A stretch of DNA of 64,000 nucleotides, taken from contig NZ_CP099393.1 in the NCBI RefSeq assembly GCF_023913515.1, positions 248,001 through 312,000 of the forward strand, in the 5' to 3' direction. This document shows positions 44,922 through 55,144 of the stretch, piece after piece. The position numbers and the translations under genes were made by a program. This DNA is from Natronococcus sp. CG52. GTDB taxonomy: Archaea > Halobacteriota > Halobacteria > Halobacteriales > Natrialbaceae. Under the pieces are notes generated by a model that was given only the letters and a program-made list of their open reading frames with translations, did not search any database and was not told where the DNA came from. Numbering within the stretch: position 1 is the first letter of the stretch; every line of letters begins with the position of its first letter.

Positions 44922-46345
44922 AGACACGTGGCAAACACCTCACGGTCGATCGCAAAACGACGCGCGATATCCAGGAGGAGCTGATCTTCGGCGACGAGGA
45001 GGGGATTCTCGAGGCGATCGACAATGCCGACAGCGAGCTCGACGCCGACGAGTTCGTCGACGAGGCCCTGTCACACTCGAAGGGTCGGGGCGTCGCGAAG
45101 ACGATCTTCGACGAGGGGCTCCGCCAGGGTGTGACTGACGGGACCGACAGTGATCTCGAGGCGGGCTGGACGATCCCCGTCGATCAGGAGCTCCGAGCTC
45201 GTGCCGAGCGCTACACGGGCGGGAACGTCGCCAGTATGTCCGAGTTGAATCACGCGATCGACGAGGCGAACGGGACGCTCGTCACCAAGGTGACGACTGA
45301 CGACGGTCGGCGAGTCGGGCTCACTGACAAGGGCCGCTCACAGATCTTCGTCACGGGTTCATCGACAAACGCGGGCGTCGCGAAACACCGCGATATCGGT
45401 GAGGAAACGTACATCCACCTCACGAAGCTCGGCCTCGAGTCCGAGGTCGTCGAACAGTCGGGCGTGCAAGACGTTGACGGGATCGCGCGGATCCGCGAAC
45501 TCCTCCTGGAGCACTACGAGGAGGGGTACTTGGACGTCCGGCCACGACTCGCGCAACAGCGCTACGATCGGCTCCAGGAGGAGCACCCCATTGTGGGGTA
45601 CCTTACCGACGGCGCAGATGTGACAGTCGAGTTCGAAAGTACCACGGGATCGACGAAGAAGGGCCAGACCGTCCGCAACTTATCGAAGGCATTCAATGCT
45701 GGCCAAGTCTGCGTTTTCGTCGCTCGAGAGGGGACTGCTCACGATGTGTGGGACGCGCTTACCGAGCCGGAGTACGTCCAGGATGTCGTCGGTGATCGTG
45801 AGATCTTCTATAACCTGAATAAGATCTACATCGACGGCGAGAAGCCCGTGATCGAGAATGCGCGTACGGCCGTATGGTCGCGCAACCGCGAGACTGGTGA
45901 TATCCGCCTCGAGGATGAAGACGGGGTAGTTCGGGCCCGGTTCGACGATCTCTCGAAGATCTTCGCCGATCGTACGAAATACGATGGGGTGGCCTCCGAG
46001 TACGACGAGGACGATCTCGGTCGCGACGGTCCACATCTCACCGTGAATGAGCCCGTGATTCCTGATCGTGAATTTCGCAGGGAGCTCCCGACGACGGAGG
46101 ACTTCCGCATTGTGGTCGTCCCCACGGACTCCGCTGGCGATGATCCACTCGAGGCGCTCAGTGTGATCGACGAGAAGGGGGTCCGTTCGCTCGAGGAGGC
46201 TGCAGACTCTCCAGGATGGGTGAGTGATCTCGAGTCTACTCGAGGGCCACACAAGCCCGAACAAGACGTCCAGGAGGAATCGGAGCAGGTAGAGAGCGAG
46301 ACAACGGTCGAGGAATCGTCCCTGTACAAGGATCTCAAGCTCTAG
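44922..46345 (+). pseudogene. C-terminal part of a plasmid conjugation-type (VirB4/TraC-like) protein
   Basis: About 470 codons. The segments AIDNADSELDADEFVDEALSHSKGRGVAKTIFDEG, SMSELNHAIDEANGTLVTKVTTDDGRRVGLTDKGRS and TGSSTNAGVAKHRDI, and the later KKGQTVRNLSKAFNAGQVCVFVARE, match the tail of long haloarchaeal plasmid proteins whose N-terminal part is a HerA/VirB4-like ATPase (from memory). No Walker motif is present and the open frame only starts inside the preceding gene, so the front is missing. The acidic C-terminus is intact. It is a footprint of a conjugative replicon. Confidence 0.7.
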
Positions 46346-46396
46346 AGCTTCGCACCTCTTCGTGGTTCTTAACTTTAAGAACGGCTTGAAACAGCT

Positions 46397-46540
46397 GTTA
46401 CGTAGGGATACGAACCTAACCCGGATGATTATATCAGGAACTGTAGATAGTGATGAAGTCGTGCTGAATACAGGGCGCGAATGCAACACGAGATTCGGTC
46501 CGACTCGCGAAGATAATGACCGTGACCGGTCAGTACAGAC
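46397..46540. repeat. Dispersed intergenic repeat, copy I
   Basis: TGTTACGTAGGGATACGAAC, then GTGCTGAATACAGGGCGCGA with ATGCAACACGAG, then GGTCAGTACAGAC. It sits between two convergent genes. Confidence 0.65.
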
Positions 46541-46624
46541 AATGCACGTATCGATGTGAATCCCCTTTTGTCGGTATCCGGGAATGATTACCAAGCCAGA
46601 CACAGCGGGATCACAAATCGGGTA

Positions 46625-47272
46625 TCACTTCGTCTCTTCGGGAGTTTCGGACTCCGAATCAGCCGTGAGAGTGGATGCCCGGATAGTCAACCCGCCTGGA
46701 AACGCCTGCCCACCCAACGTCGCCTGCGGAACGTGTGGTCGATCCTCCTCCTTCCGGATGCTGACTCCTGAAACAAGACCAAGAACGCTTTGTAGCCCTT
46801 CTTCTACTTCCGATGGAGATGGAACGGTCAACACGACGTTCTCAAATCGGCTTTCTTCCCATGATCCGAGAGAGTTTGTGATTCGCCCATCCTCTGGATG
46901 AACTTCGATACGGAACCCCCACGGCGGAATGAGGAATGTCCGAGGGCCCTCAACCCCTTGAACAGTCCAGTCTGCTTTCTTAGCCCGCTCGATAATCACG
47001 TCGAACGCGGACGTCACAATCCCAAAATGGTCGAATTGTACCCGTTTGCCCCGAGTGAGGGTAACATTCGCCTCTCCTCGTTGCGCATCTTGCAGCCGGA
47101 ACTGAAACCCTTCCGGTGGTTTCTCACGTGGCTTGACTACGACCGTTTCGCCATTGACTGATCCAAATCTAGCGCGAAGAGGGAGTCCATTATCCGCCAG
47201 TACCTGTTCTGCGTATTTGATATCGGGGACGTGGTAGTGTAGGTGGAACAGTCGCGTGTCAGGTATATCCAT
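46625..47272 (-). CDS. VOC-superfamily (glyoxalase/dioxygenase-like) protein
   Basis: 215 residues with two beta-alpha-beta3 modules. Candidate metal residues are His in LFHLHYHV, His in VQFDHFGIV and His/Glu in FRIEVHPEDG. The second module (ENVVLTVPSPSEVEEGL) is shorter and its metal residues are gone. Family members are glyoxalases, ring-cleaving dioxygenases and fosfomycin-type resistance enzymes; no specific reaction can be given. Shares a convergent intergenic repeat with the gene before. Confidence 0.82.
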   Translation of the reverse strand: MDIPDTRLFHLHYHVPDIKYAEQVLADNGLPLRARFGSVNGETVVVKPREKPPEGFQFRLQDAQRGEANVTLTRGKRVQFDHFGIVTSAFDVIIERAKKADWTVQGVEGPRTFLIPPWGFRIEVHPEDGRITNSLGSWEESRFENVVLTVPSPSEVEEGLQSVLGLVSGVSIRKEEDRPHVPQATLGGQAFPGGLTIRASTLTADSESETPEETK

Positions 47273-47396
47273 ACACTACTACTGCCGTTTTCGGATATAA
47301 GGGTACTTAGTAATCGATGCGCGGATCAGCACTGATCAATTTGCAGGCCGATTGACCGATTGATTCAGCTATGACCGCTCGGAACAAACGAAAGGG

Positions 47397-47494
47397 GTGT
47401 GCTGAACTCATCCTCTGTATCTTGCACGCCCACTCTGTCAAATTTTGGATGAATTGGACGAAGCGTGCGAGATACACAGCGCGAATGTGGTACG
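47397..47494. repeat. Dispersed intergenic repeat, copy F
   Basis: GTGCTGAACTCATCCTCTGT, a middle part containing ACTCTGTCAA, and GATACACAGCGCGAATGTGG. Upstream of the glycolipid-binding-type gene. Confidence 0.6.
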
Positions 47495-47591
47495 GATGGT
47501 GGTTTGGATGGAACGGCATCAGATCGGTAGATTCCGAGAATTCAGTGTACGAAAATATATAACTATTCGCACCCACAACATTATCCGTTAT

Positions 47592-48164
47592 ATGAATCGA
47601 GACGTATTCTGGTCATCGGTTGCCGAGGTTGGGATAGAATCTCTACATCTCATCGAAGATTCAGCAGGTGTCGCTGCTGAGAGTGTCGTCATCGGTTCGG
47701 TCGATGGTACAACGTTTCGCCTTCGCTACGAAGTTGAGTGCGACCGCCAATATCACGTTCAGCGAGTGAACGTTGCCACCCTCGGCCGGGAATCAGAATC
47801 GATAACACTTCGGGCCGATGGGGAAGGCAAATGGACTGATGGTCAAGGAGAGGAGGTATCGACACTGAATGGATGCATCGACGTGGATATTTCAGCAACA
47901 CCGTTCAGTAATACACTACCAATTCGACGTTTGGAACTCGACCAGAACGAGTCAGCCGAGGTGCAGATTGCATATATTGCAGTGCCCGAATTACGTGTTG
48001 AGGCTGCCTCTCAGAGGTACACCTGCCTCGATCCAATCGACGAGAATGGCGGACGGTATCGTTATGAAAGCATATCCAGTGGCTTCACGGCCGAGTTGCC
48101 GGTTGACTCGGATGGACTCGTCATGGATTATCCAGGATTGTTTGACCGATTTTCACCCTCATAA
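47592..48164 (+). CDS. Putative glycolipid-binding protein (DUF1089)
   Basis: 190 residues. The C-terminal third is diagnostic: QRYTCLDP..GGRYRYESISSGFTAELPVDSDGLVMDYPGLF. The N-terminal part has repeated antiparallel strands (TFRLRYEVECDRQYHVQRVNV, SITLRADGEGKW). The family is thought to bind glycolipid-like ligands; experimental support is thin. The ATG at 47592 gives the family-like start MNRDVFW; the longer frame from 47445 runs through a repeat. Confidence 0.85.
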   Translation: MNRDVFWSSVAEVGIESLHLIEDSAGVAAESVVIGSVDGTTFRLRYEVECDRQYHVQRVNVATLGRESESITLRADGEGKWTDGQGEEVSTLNGCIDVDISATPFSNTLPIRRLELDQNESAEVQIAYIAVPELRVEAASQRYTCLDPIDENGGRYRYESISSGFTAELPVDSDGLVMDYPGLFDRFSPS

Positions 48165-48234
48165 CCGCTGATAAATCCGCACTCGTAGGTAACGGCCTAT
48201 TCGGACATGTATACCGCTTAGAACGCGCAAACCA

Positions 48235-48328
48235 TGCTGAATGCATCCTCTGTATTCAGCACGCTGTTTTTGACAGCGACTCGGTATTTCCGTTAGACTC
48301 TGCTGAATAGATAGCGCGTATCTTGCAG
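48235..48328. repeat. Dispersed intergenic repeat, copy A
   Basis: TGCTGAATGCATCCTCTGTA then TTCAGCACGC, forming a hairpin (TGCTGAAT / ATTCAGCA), then TTGACAGCGACTCGGTA and CTGCTGAATAGATAGCGCGT. Convergent intergenic region. Confidence 0.7.
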
Positions 48329-48379
48329 GTCACATAGTCCCGATCTCGCGGTGAGGTAGACCCGCGAAAATACCGCTAA

Positions 48380-49036
48380 TCACTCCGCCCCATCATCCGA
48401 CCCGACCAAACCGTACTCAATCTCCCCTGCTCGGTCGTATCGGAGCATCTGGACCCCGGTGCTCGACGTCTCGGCGGCCGTCAGCTCGAGGTTCGCGGGG
48501 ACGGTTCCGTCCCCGAACAAGCGCTTCCCCTCGCCCAGGACCAGCGGGAAGACCCAAAGCCAGAACTCGTCGACGAGGTCGTATGCGAGCAGCGTCTGGA
48601 TCAGGTTCGCGCTCCCCTGCACCAGGATGGTGTCCCTGCATTCCTTCTTGAGGTTCTCGACGGCCTTTGTGATGTCGCTCGAGAGAAGCGTCGAGTCGTT
48701 CCACTCCGCCGCGTCGAGGGTTCTGGAGGCGACGTACTTGGGCATGCTGTTCAGTTTCGTCGCCAAGAAATCGTTCTCCGTATCGACGTTGGGCCAGTAT
48801 GAGGCGAAGATCTCGTACGTCTTCCTGCCGAGCAGTAGTGCATCGGCCTCGGCGAATTGGCTATCCAGAATCTCGCCCATCTTCTCATCCGAGTAGTTGA
48901 CCAACCACCCACCATGTCCGAAGCCATCGTCACGGTCCTCGTCAGGACCACCCGGTGCCTGCATCACGCCATCGAGGGTAAGAAACGTTCCCACAACGAG
49001 CGTACCGCTTGTTTCGTCTGGGTGGGTATCGCTCAT
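48380..49036 (-). CDS. Dihydrofolate-reductase-like (RibD C-terminal) protein
   Basis: 218 residues: TLVVGTFLTLDGVMQAPGGPDED, LLGRKTYEIFASYWP, KYVASRTL, DTILVQGSANLIQTLL, VDEFWLWVFPLVLGEGKRLFG. This is the NADPH-binding fold shared by RibD reductase and DHFR-like proteins (YyaP/YwjB type). The substrate is unknown; a role in folate or riboflavin synthesis is unlikely because the dedicated active-site residues are not seen. Confidence 0.9.
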   Translation of the reverse strand: MSDTHPDETSGTLVVGTFLTLDGVMQAPGGPDEDRDDGFGHGGWLVNYSDEKMGEILDSQFAEADALLLGRKTYEIFASYWPNVDTENDFLATKLNSMPKYVASRTLDAAEWNDSTLLSSDITKAVENLKKECRDTILVQGSANLIQTLLAYDLVDEFWLWVFPLVLGEGKRLFGDGTVPANLELTAAETSSTGVQMLRYDRAGEIEYGLVGSDDGAE

Positions 49037-49370
49037 ACATCCAACTAACGTGAGAGCAGACGATAGCGGTTTCGCTGTACGACGAATCGGCCGGCAAGTA
49101 CGCCGCCATGGAGCGTATTCAGGGGTTTCTGGGCGTGCGGAGGCTCAGACGAAGGCTGCTGCGTCGCGCCTCCAGACCAGTCGCGGAAATATCGCACGCC
49201 AGAGCGACACGATATCTCGACCGACACGATTTCTAGTCGTTTCGTAACCACAGCCACTACAGGCTGGCGAACAGGCTTATCGCCAGTCTGCCGACCAACA
49301 CGTCAACCATCGCCTGTAATGACCGTTACCTGTATCCTCTGTAGATATCGCTCTGCTGAATACATCCTCT

Positions 49371-49614
49371 GAGCCGTGTTTAGACGCGGGAATTCGATGG
49401 CAACGAGGCTTACAGACCGAGAGTGGATATACAGGGGTTGGAAATGGAATTGACATCGAGGAATTGATCTTCACAATTTCGTTTCTACAACCGTTTTGCC
49501 GAGGTTGGAGGGGTATCATTGCCTCGATCAGTAATCAAAACTCCGAACGAGGTATCGCATATCGGCTCAGTATCGAGCCACAGCACCGCTCTCACGAGCG
49601 TCTAAACAAGGCTC
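49371..49614. mobile_element. 244-bp MITE with ISH1/IS5-like ends
   Basis: Ends GAGCCGTGTTTAGACGC and, inverted, GAGCCTTGTTTAGACGC, the same core as the 950-bp IS at 22905. Interior non-coding. It follows GCTGAATACATCCTCT, a broken copy of the dispersed repeat, so it has probably inserted there. Confidence 0.72.
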
Positions 49615-49645
49615 AAAGGTTGCATCCAGCGGATCTACAGGCTAT

Positions 49646-51739
49646 TCAGGTTCTTCGAACCGACGATTCGTCGTCGGGATTCTGGAGCGTAAACCAGAAT
49701 GTCGCCCCTTCACCCAGCGTCGAGTCGACCCCAATCTCGACCCCGTGGCGCTCGACGATTCGCTTGCACAGCGCCAGGCCGATCCCCGTTCCGACGTGTT
49801 CGTCCTCCGTGTGGAGTCGTTGGAACACCTCGAAGATGCGCTCTTGGTCCTCGGGATCGATGCCGATGCCCTCGTCGGTAACCGACACGGTCCACTTGTC
49901 ACCGGACCGCGTGGCCGAGACGTCGACGCGTGGCGACTCGTCGCCGCTGTACTCGATGGCGTTCTCGAGCAGGTTCTGGAATAACTGGCGTAGTTGACTG
50001 ACGTCGCCCTTGATCATCGGGAGCTCCTCGATCGTGATCTCGGCATCGTGCTCCTGGATCTGGAACTGGAGGTCGGCCAGCACGTCCTCCAGGACGGCGT
50101 TTAAGTCCACTGGCTCAAACGGTTCTCCCTGTGTCTCGACGCGGGAGTACTCGAGCAGTCCGTTGATCATCTCGCGCATCCGCTCTGCGCCGTCGACGGC
50201 GAACTCGATAAATTCCTCGCCGTCTTCGTCGAGTTCGTCGGTATATCGATTCTCGAGAAGCTGGAGGTAACTCGACACCATGCGCAACGGCTCCTGAAGG
50301 TCGTGAGACGCGGCGTACGCGAACTGTTCGAGCCGATCGTTGGACTCCTGGAGCTTGCGCTCGCGTTCCTTCCGCTCGGTGATGTCCTGGACTGCCCCGC
50401 GGAGCGACACGACATTTCCATCTTCGACGTCGGGGTCACCGATGACGCGGAGCCAGCGCACCTCACCGCTGGGTGTTTCGAAACGACTCTCGATGTCGAA
50501 CGACTCGCCGTGTTCGAAGGCTTCCTCGAGCGCACTTTCGACGATCGGCCGGTCCTCGTCGTGATAGACGTCGAGTGCGTCGACTAGTGGTGGCTCTTCG
50601 TCGCTGGAGAATCCTATGATATCGAAAAGGTGTTCAGTCCAGAACACTTCGTGCGTGTCTGGATCGATCTCCCACCCGCCAAGGTCCGCTATACGTTCCG
50701 CTCGCTCCAGCAGGTCGTGCGTCCGCTCGAGCTGCCATTCACGTTCCTTGCGCTCGGTGATGTCCCTGAAGTACACCGACAGACCTGATTCCGACGGGTA
50801 GACGCGGACGATCTCCCATATGCCCAGGGGTTCCGAATAGCGCTCAAAGCTCATCGGCTCCTGGGTTTCTAGCGCAGTTTCGTATTTCTCGAAGAGCGGG
50901 TCATCCTCGTCGACGTCGATGGCCTCCCAGGGAGTCCGTCCCAGGAGTTCACCGGCCGGCGTGTCGAAGTACATCTCCGCGTGGTCGTTAACGTACTCGA
51001 ACTGGAGCTCCTCGTCCAGTGCATAGAAGGCGTCGTCGACCCGCTCAAATACGTCGTCGAGCTCTTCCTTCAGATCGTCGCGCTGGCGTTCCAATCGCTC
51101 GGCCTGTACCTCGAGTTGCTGCTCGTACTCGCGGCGCTCGGTCATGTCGCGCGTGACCTTCGTGAACCCTTGGAGTTCTCCTTCGTCGTCCTGGATAGCG
51201 GTGATCGTCACGTTTGCCCAGAACCGCGAGCCGTCTGCTTGGACCCGCCACCCCTCGTCTTCGATCTGGCCTGCAGTCACCGCCCCCTCGAGGTTCTGCT
51301 CCGGCACGCCGTTGGCGATGTCCTCGTCGGTGTAAAACGCCGAAAAGTGTTCGCCAAGGATTTCGTCTCTCGAGTAGCCCTTAATCCGTTTGGCCCCGTC
51401 GTTCCAGCTCGCGATATTGCCGTCGGGATCGAGCAAGAAGATGGCGTAATCCTGGACAGCACTCACGAAGGCGCGGAACTGCTCTTCGCCGGGCTGCTGG
51501 CTACTCGATAGATCTTCCTGGGGTTTCCACCAAACCCTGCTCGAACCGTCTCCTCGCTTGGTTCGGATCTCCCCTCGTTCGACGAGGTCTTCCAGTCGGC
51601 TTCGCGCGCCGTGTGGGGAGCACTCAAGCGCCTCTGCGATCTCTTCAGTAAAGAACGGCGTTGATTGCTTAGATGTTTGGCTGAAGAACTCCCGGATGGC
51701 GTCTCTGGTTACGTCCTGTGTTGGTCCCGGAGATCCCAC
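49646..51739 (-). CDS. Sensor histidine kinase with N-terminal HTH and three PAS domains
   Basis: 697 residues, soluble. Residues 1-65 form a winged-helix-like domain (TRDAIREFF..TEEIAEALECSPHGARSRLEDL). PAS1 lies at ~80-200 (SWNDGAKRIKGYSRDEILGEHF), PAS2 at ~225-345 and PAS3 at ~350-475. The dimerisation/phospho-acceptor box is FAYAASHDLQEPLRM and the ATPase domain carries NLLENAIEY, DEGIGIDPEDQ and GTGIGLALC. It should autophosphorylate on the box His and pass phosphate to stand-alone receivers such as that at 33.6 kb. The N-terminal HTH before PAS domains is unusual for a kinase. Confidence 0.93.
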   Translation of the reverse strand: MGSPGPTQDVTRDAIREFFSQTSKQSTPFFTEEIAEALECSPHGARSRLEDLVERGEIRTKRGDGSSRVWWKPQEDLSSSQQPGEEQFRAFVSAVQDYAIFLLDPDGNIASWNDGAKRIKGYSRDEILGEHFSAFYTDEDIANGVPEQNLEGAVTAGQIEDEGWRVQADGSRFWANVTITAIQDDEGELQGFTKVTRDMTERREYEQQLEVQAERLERQRDDLKEELDDVFERVDDAFYALDEELQFEYVNDHAEMYFDTPAGELLGRTPWEAIDVDEDDPLFEKYETALETQEPMSFERYSEPLGIWEIVRVYPSESGLSVYFRDITERKEREWQLERTHDLLERAERIADLGGWEIDPDTHEVFWTEHLFDIIGFSSDEEPPLVDALDVYHDEDRPIVESALEEAFEHGESFDIESRFETPSGEVRWLRVIGDPDVEDGNVVSLRGAVQDITERKERERKLQESNDRLEQFAYAASHDLQEPLRMVSSYLQLLENRYTDELDEDGEEFIEFAVDGAERMREMINGLLEYSRVETQGEPFEPVDLNAVLEDVLADLQFQIQEHDAEITIEELPMIKGDVSQLRQLFQNLLENAIEYSGDESPRVDVSATRSGDKWTVSVTDEGIGIDPEDQERIFEVFQRLHTEDEHVGTGIGLALCKRIVERHGVEIGVDSTLGEGATFWFTLQNPDDESSVRRT

Positions 51740-51950
51740 ATCCTTCGAATCTCGTTGTGAACATATAAGCGCTAGGTGTTCCCAAAATAACTGCCTCCGC
51801 GTCTCCTCCGTTTAGCGCAAGATATACGCTGTATATCTCGGCCGACTCGACGAACCTGACCGATACCTGCCAGAACTTTCGGCGGTCAGTTCGCCGATCT
51901 ACTGATCGACTGATTCAGCGCAGTTCGATTGGAAGAAACGAAGCCGGTTC

Positions 51951-52040
51951 GCTGCATCCATTCTCTGTATTCAGCAGGTTGTTTCTGACAGATTTCGGGC
52001 AGAACGATTAGTGACTGCTGAATAGATAGCGCACTTGCGG
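51951..52040. repeat. Dispersed intergenic repeat, copy B
   Basis: CATTCTCTGTATTCAGCAGG, TTTCTGACAGATTTCGGGCA and CTGCTGAATAGATAGCGCAC. Lies in the divergent promoter region between the two kinases. Confidence 0.65.
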
Positions 52041-52149
52041 ATTGTTTTCCTCGTCTCCTCTGTACTATACCGAGAGTATGAGGATCAACCTCGTGCATGC
52101 TAGTGATGGTAACACCATTTTTAACCGTGTCGCGCAACATATTCGTTCA

Positions 52150-54483
52150 ATGAGCCAACCGGTCCAAGAGGAAAATCAACGCAGTCTGTCGAGTGTTAAA
52201 CATGGCCTTGAAGCACTGCGACAAAGCCCAGCGTTCAATGGGCCCGTCGAACCCCTCAACGACCACGAACATACCAACGACCATCTTGCTCTCATCTACG
52301 AGAGCCGCGACGAACAGTTCGCGGCAGCCATTCCCTACATTCGCCAAGGTCTCGAGCGGGGCGAGCGGTGCGTATACATCACGAACGAGAACTCACGAGA
52401 AACAGTCATCGAGGCGATGCGGGACGGCGGCATTGACGTGGAAGGTGCCCTTGAATCGAGTGCCCTGTCGATTCACGACGAACAAGAAACCTATCTTCGG
52501 AACGGGTCATTTGAGGCAGAGGATACGCTTTCGTTTCTGGATGATGCTATTGCTGAGGCCGCTGAAGAGTACGAAGCACTCCGGGTAACCGGCGAGATGG
52601 CCTTTATTTTGGATGACAATGCTCCCGTCGATGATCTCGTGAGGTGCGAGAGCAAGGCCAATTATCTCTTTGAAGACGTAGACGGGATGGCACTCTGTCA
52701 GTACAATAAGGACCGGTTCTCGCCAGAAGTCATCCGCGATGTCATCAATACTCACCCACACCTCGTCCATGACAACAGAGTGAGTCACAACTCCTACTAC
52801 ACACCTCCTTCGGAGTTTCTCGGCCCCGAGCGGCCCGCTCGCGAGGTTGAGCGGATGATGGGAACGCTTTGCGAACAGACTGACGCGAAAGCGGAACTGG
52901 CGGACCGCCAGGAGTTTCTCCGCGAGCAAAACGATATTATTGCCAATTCAGACCAGACGTTTGAGGAGAAGCTCCAAGCGTTGTTTGAGATGGGCTGCGA
53001 GCGGTTCGACCTCGAACTTGGAGCGTTGGCTCAGGTCGATACGGAGGACGACTGGTTCGAAGTCGAGTACATCAGCGCCGATCACGAGCATTTCGAGCCC
53101 GGTGTGGAACTACCGCTATCAGAAACCTACTGCACTGCTGCGACCGAAATCAAGGCAGCTGGAAGCGTTTCAGACCCTCACAAAGAAGGATACGACGACA
53201 TCACCGTCTATCAGGAGTTCGGCATTCGAGCATATTTGGGGACCTACATCGGAATTGCCGGCGGTGCTGACCGGACGTTCTTCTTCGTCACGTCCGAACC
53301 GAGGGAGGAAGACTTCTCAGACGACGAATATGCATTTCTTGAGTCGATGGGACAGTGGGTGCAGTACGAACTTGAGCGCCAACAGCGAGAGCAGGAATTG
53401 TACGAACGCACCGAGCATCTGAGTGCGCTCGTTGAAACCACACCCGAATGCATCAAGACCGTTGCTCCCGATGGGACCTTGCTCCAAATGAACCCCGCTG
53501 GGCTGGACATGGTGGAAGCCGATTCAAAAGCGGACGTAACCGGTGAGTGCGTCTACAACCTAATCGCCCCCGAGCACCGCGAGCGATTCCGCGAGTTCAA
53601 TGAGCGGATCTGTCAGGGTGAGAATGGGACGTTGGAGTTCGACATCATCGGGCTGGATGGCACGCGCCGTCACATGGAAACGCATGCGGCGCCGCTTCAT
53701 CGTCCCGACGGAAGGTACGTGCAAGTTGCGCTGACGCGTGACATCACCGAACAGGTTGAGCGTGAAGCGGAACTCGAAAGAGCCATCGACCAACTCCAAC
53801 AATCGAACAATCGGCTCCAACAGTTTGCCTATGCCGCCTCACATGATCTACAGGAACCGTTGCGAATGATCTCCACCTATCTCCAACTTCTTGAGAACCG
53901 ATACAAAGACGAACTCGACGAGGACGCGAAAGACTTCATTGACTTTGCGGTCGGGGGAGCCGATCGGATGCGCGAGATGGTTGACGATCTCCTCGCGTTT
54001 TCACGGATCGAACAATCGGATGGGGAGTTTGAACCAGTCGAGGGTGACGCCATTATTGATTGGGTCACAGACGATCTTCAACTGCGAATTGAGGAAAACG
54101 ACGCGGAGATCGTCACTGAATCACTTCCGACTGTAATAGCCGATAGTGAGCAGCTTGAGCAACTATTCAACAATCTCATCTCAAACGCCATCAAATACAA
54201 CAACTCGGATACACCGCGTGCCGAAATAACAGCCGAAGAGCGGGCCGATCATTGGGAGTTCTCTGTCGCCGATAATGGCATTGGCATTAATTCGGATCAG
54301 ACTGATCGGATTTTCGAGGTTTTCAAACGACTCCACAACGATGATGAGTATCCGGGAACCGGCATTGGCCTCTCATTGTGCCAGGAGATCGTTGAGAATC
54401 ATGGTGGGAAGATTGGGGTTGATTCTGAACTTGGTGAAGGATCGACCTTTTTCTTTACACTCGCAAAACAATCTACGGACTAA
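52150..54483 (+). CDS. MEDS-GAF-PAS sensor histidine kinase
   Basis: 777 residues from MSQPVQEE. The MEDS domain (~40-200; HLALIYESRDEQFAAAIPYIRQGLERGERCVYITNE) is a methanogen/methylotroph-type sensor related to DcmR. GAF follows at ~255-415, with Cys in SETYCTAA that could bind a ligand, and PAS at ~455-560. The kinase core carries FAYAASHDLQEPLRM, NLISNAIKYN, DNGIGINSDQ and GTGIGLSLC. It is divergent from the other kinase and similar in its core. TTTTTAACC about 30 nt before this ATG supports the start; the open frame from 52042 is longer. Confidence 0.92.
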   Translation: MSQPVQEENQRSLSSVKHGLEALRQSPAFNGPVEPLNDHEHTNDHLALIYESRDEQFAAAIPYIRQGLERGERCVYITNENSRETVIEAMRDGGIDVEGALESSALSIHDEQETYLRNGSFEAEDTLSFLDDAIAEAAEEYEALRVTGEMAFILDDNAPVDDLVRCESKANYLFEDVDGMALCQYNKDRFSPEVIRDVINTHPHLVHDNRVSHNSYYTPPSEFLGPERPAREVERMMGTLCEQTDAKAELADRQEFLREQNDIIANSDQTFEEKLQALFEMGCERFDLELGALAQVDTEDDWFEVEYISADHEHFEPGVELPLSETYCTAATEIKAAGSVSDPHKEGYDDITVYQEFGIRAYLGTYIGIAGGADRTFFFVTSEPREEDFSDDEYAFLESMGQWVQYELERQQREQELYERTEHLSALVETTPECIKTVAPDGTLLQMNPAGLDMVEADSKADVTGECVYNLIAPEHRERFREFNERICQGENGTLEFDIIGLDGTRRHMETHAAPLHRPDGRYVQVALTRDITEQVEREAELERAIDQLQQSNNRLQQFAYAASHDLQEPLRMISTYLQLLENRYKDELDEDAKDFIDFAVGGADRMREMVDDLLAFSRIEQSDGEFEPVEGDAIIDWVTDDLQLRIEENDAEIVTESLPTVIADSEQLEQLFNNLISNAIKYNNSDTPRAEITAEERADHWEFSVADNGIGINSDQTDRIFEVFKRLHNDDEYPGTGIGLSLCQEIVENHGGKIGVDSELGEGSTFFFTLAKQSTD

Positions 54484-54660
54484 CGGATAGAGAGAGGCCG
54501 CTATAGACAATAGCAACCTGTTGTATTTGTAGTGCCTCTTTCGGGTAATTTAGCTGTAATTGAGGACGGTTAGCCCCCTTCCTCAGCGAGCGTCGAAGAC
54601 GCGAACAGGGAGGGGAGGGAATACAGCGCCTCGATTTAGGTAAGAGGACAAAGAGTCGGC

Positions 54661-55059
54661 CTACAGGATAGGCTCGACAACGACGGTTTCGTGCTTCTGT
54701 TTAGGGACCTTCCGCTTTCCCTCCTGCTCGAAGGTGACGAGATCGTGGCTTGCGAGCAGTTCGAGATCTCGGCTTACCGAACCCTTGTCACGACCGAGGT
54801 CTTCTGCGAGCGAGCGGACAGAACGGATGTCGCCATCAGAAAGTCGATCCAGAATCTCGCGCCGCTTCGGAGTCAAGACCTCTGCTGCGCTATCGGCATC
54901 AAGCACGTACACATCGTCAAACCCCTCTTTTGCGAGCACTCGAGCCATCAGTGATCGCTTCTTTTCTGCTGAGATTTCCACAGACATGTTGGATCTACCA
55001 GCTTCCGTATCGTTGCATACAACATCAATACATAAATCTCCTTGCTCGGTTTTGGTCAT
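54661..55059 (-). CDS. Winged-helix regulator (HVO_A0114-like)
   Basis: 132 residues from MTKTEQGD. SAAEVLTPKRREILDRLSDGDIRSVRSLAEDLGRDKGSVSRDLELLASHDLVTFEQEGKRKVPKQKHE is a complete winged helix with the family-like ending VVEPIL. It is divergent from the DUF7718-type gene, 85 bp apart, so both probably share a controlled promoter. Starts MVISLDS (55080) or MSVEIS are possible. Functions as regulator or antitoxin by context. Confidence 0.85.
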   Translation of the reverse strand: MTKTEQGDLCIDVVCNDTEAGRSNMSVEISAEKKRSLMARVLAKEGFDDVYVLDADSAAEVLTPKRREILDRLSDGDIRSVRSLAEDLGRDKGSVSRDLELLASHDLVTFEQEGKRKVPKQKHETVVVEPIL

Positions 55060-55144
55060 GCTATCAAGCGAGATTACCACTATTCGATAAGTATCTTTTG
55101 AGGCTAAGTTTAAGTGAGTAACTTCTCATTCACTATTTAAACAG

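Noticed and set aside
45680-46603. 307-codon minus-strand frame
   Set aside because: Antisense to the conjugation-type protein tail and running into a repeat; no motif.
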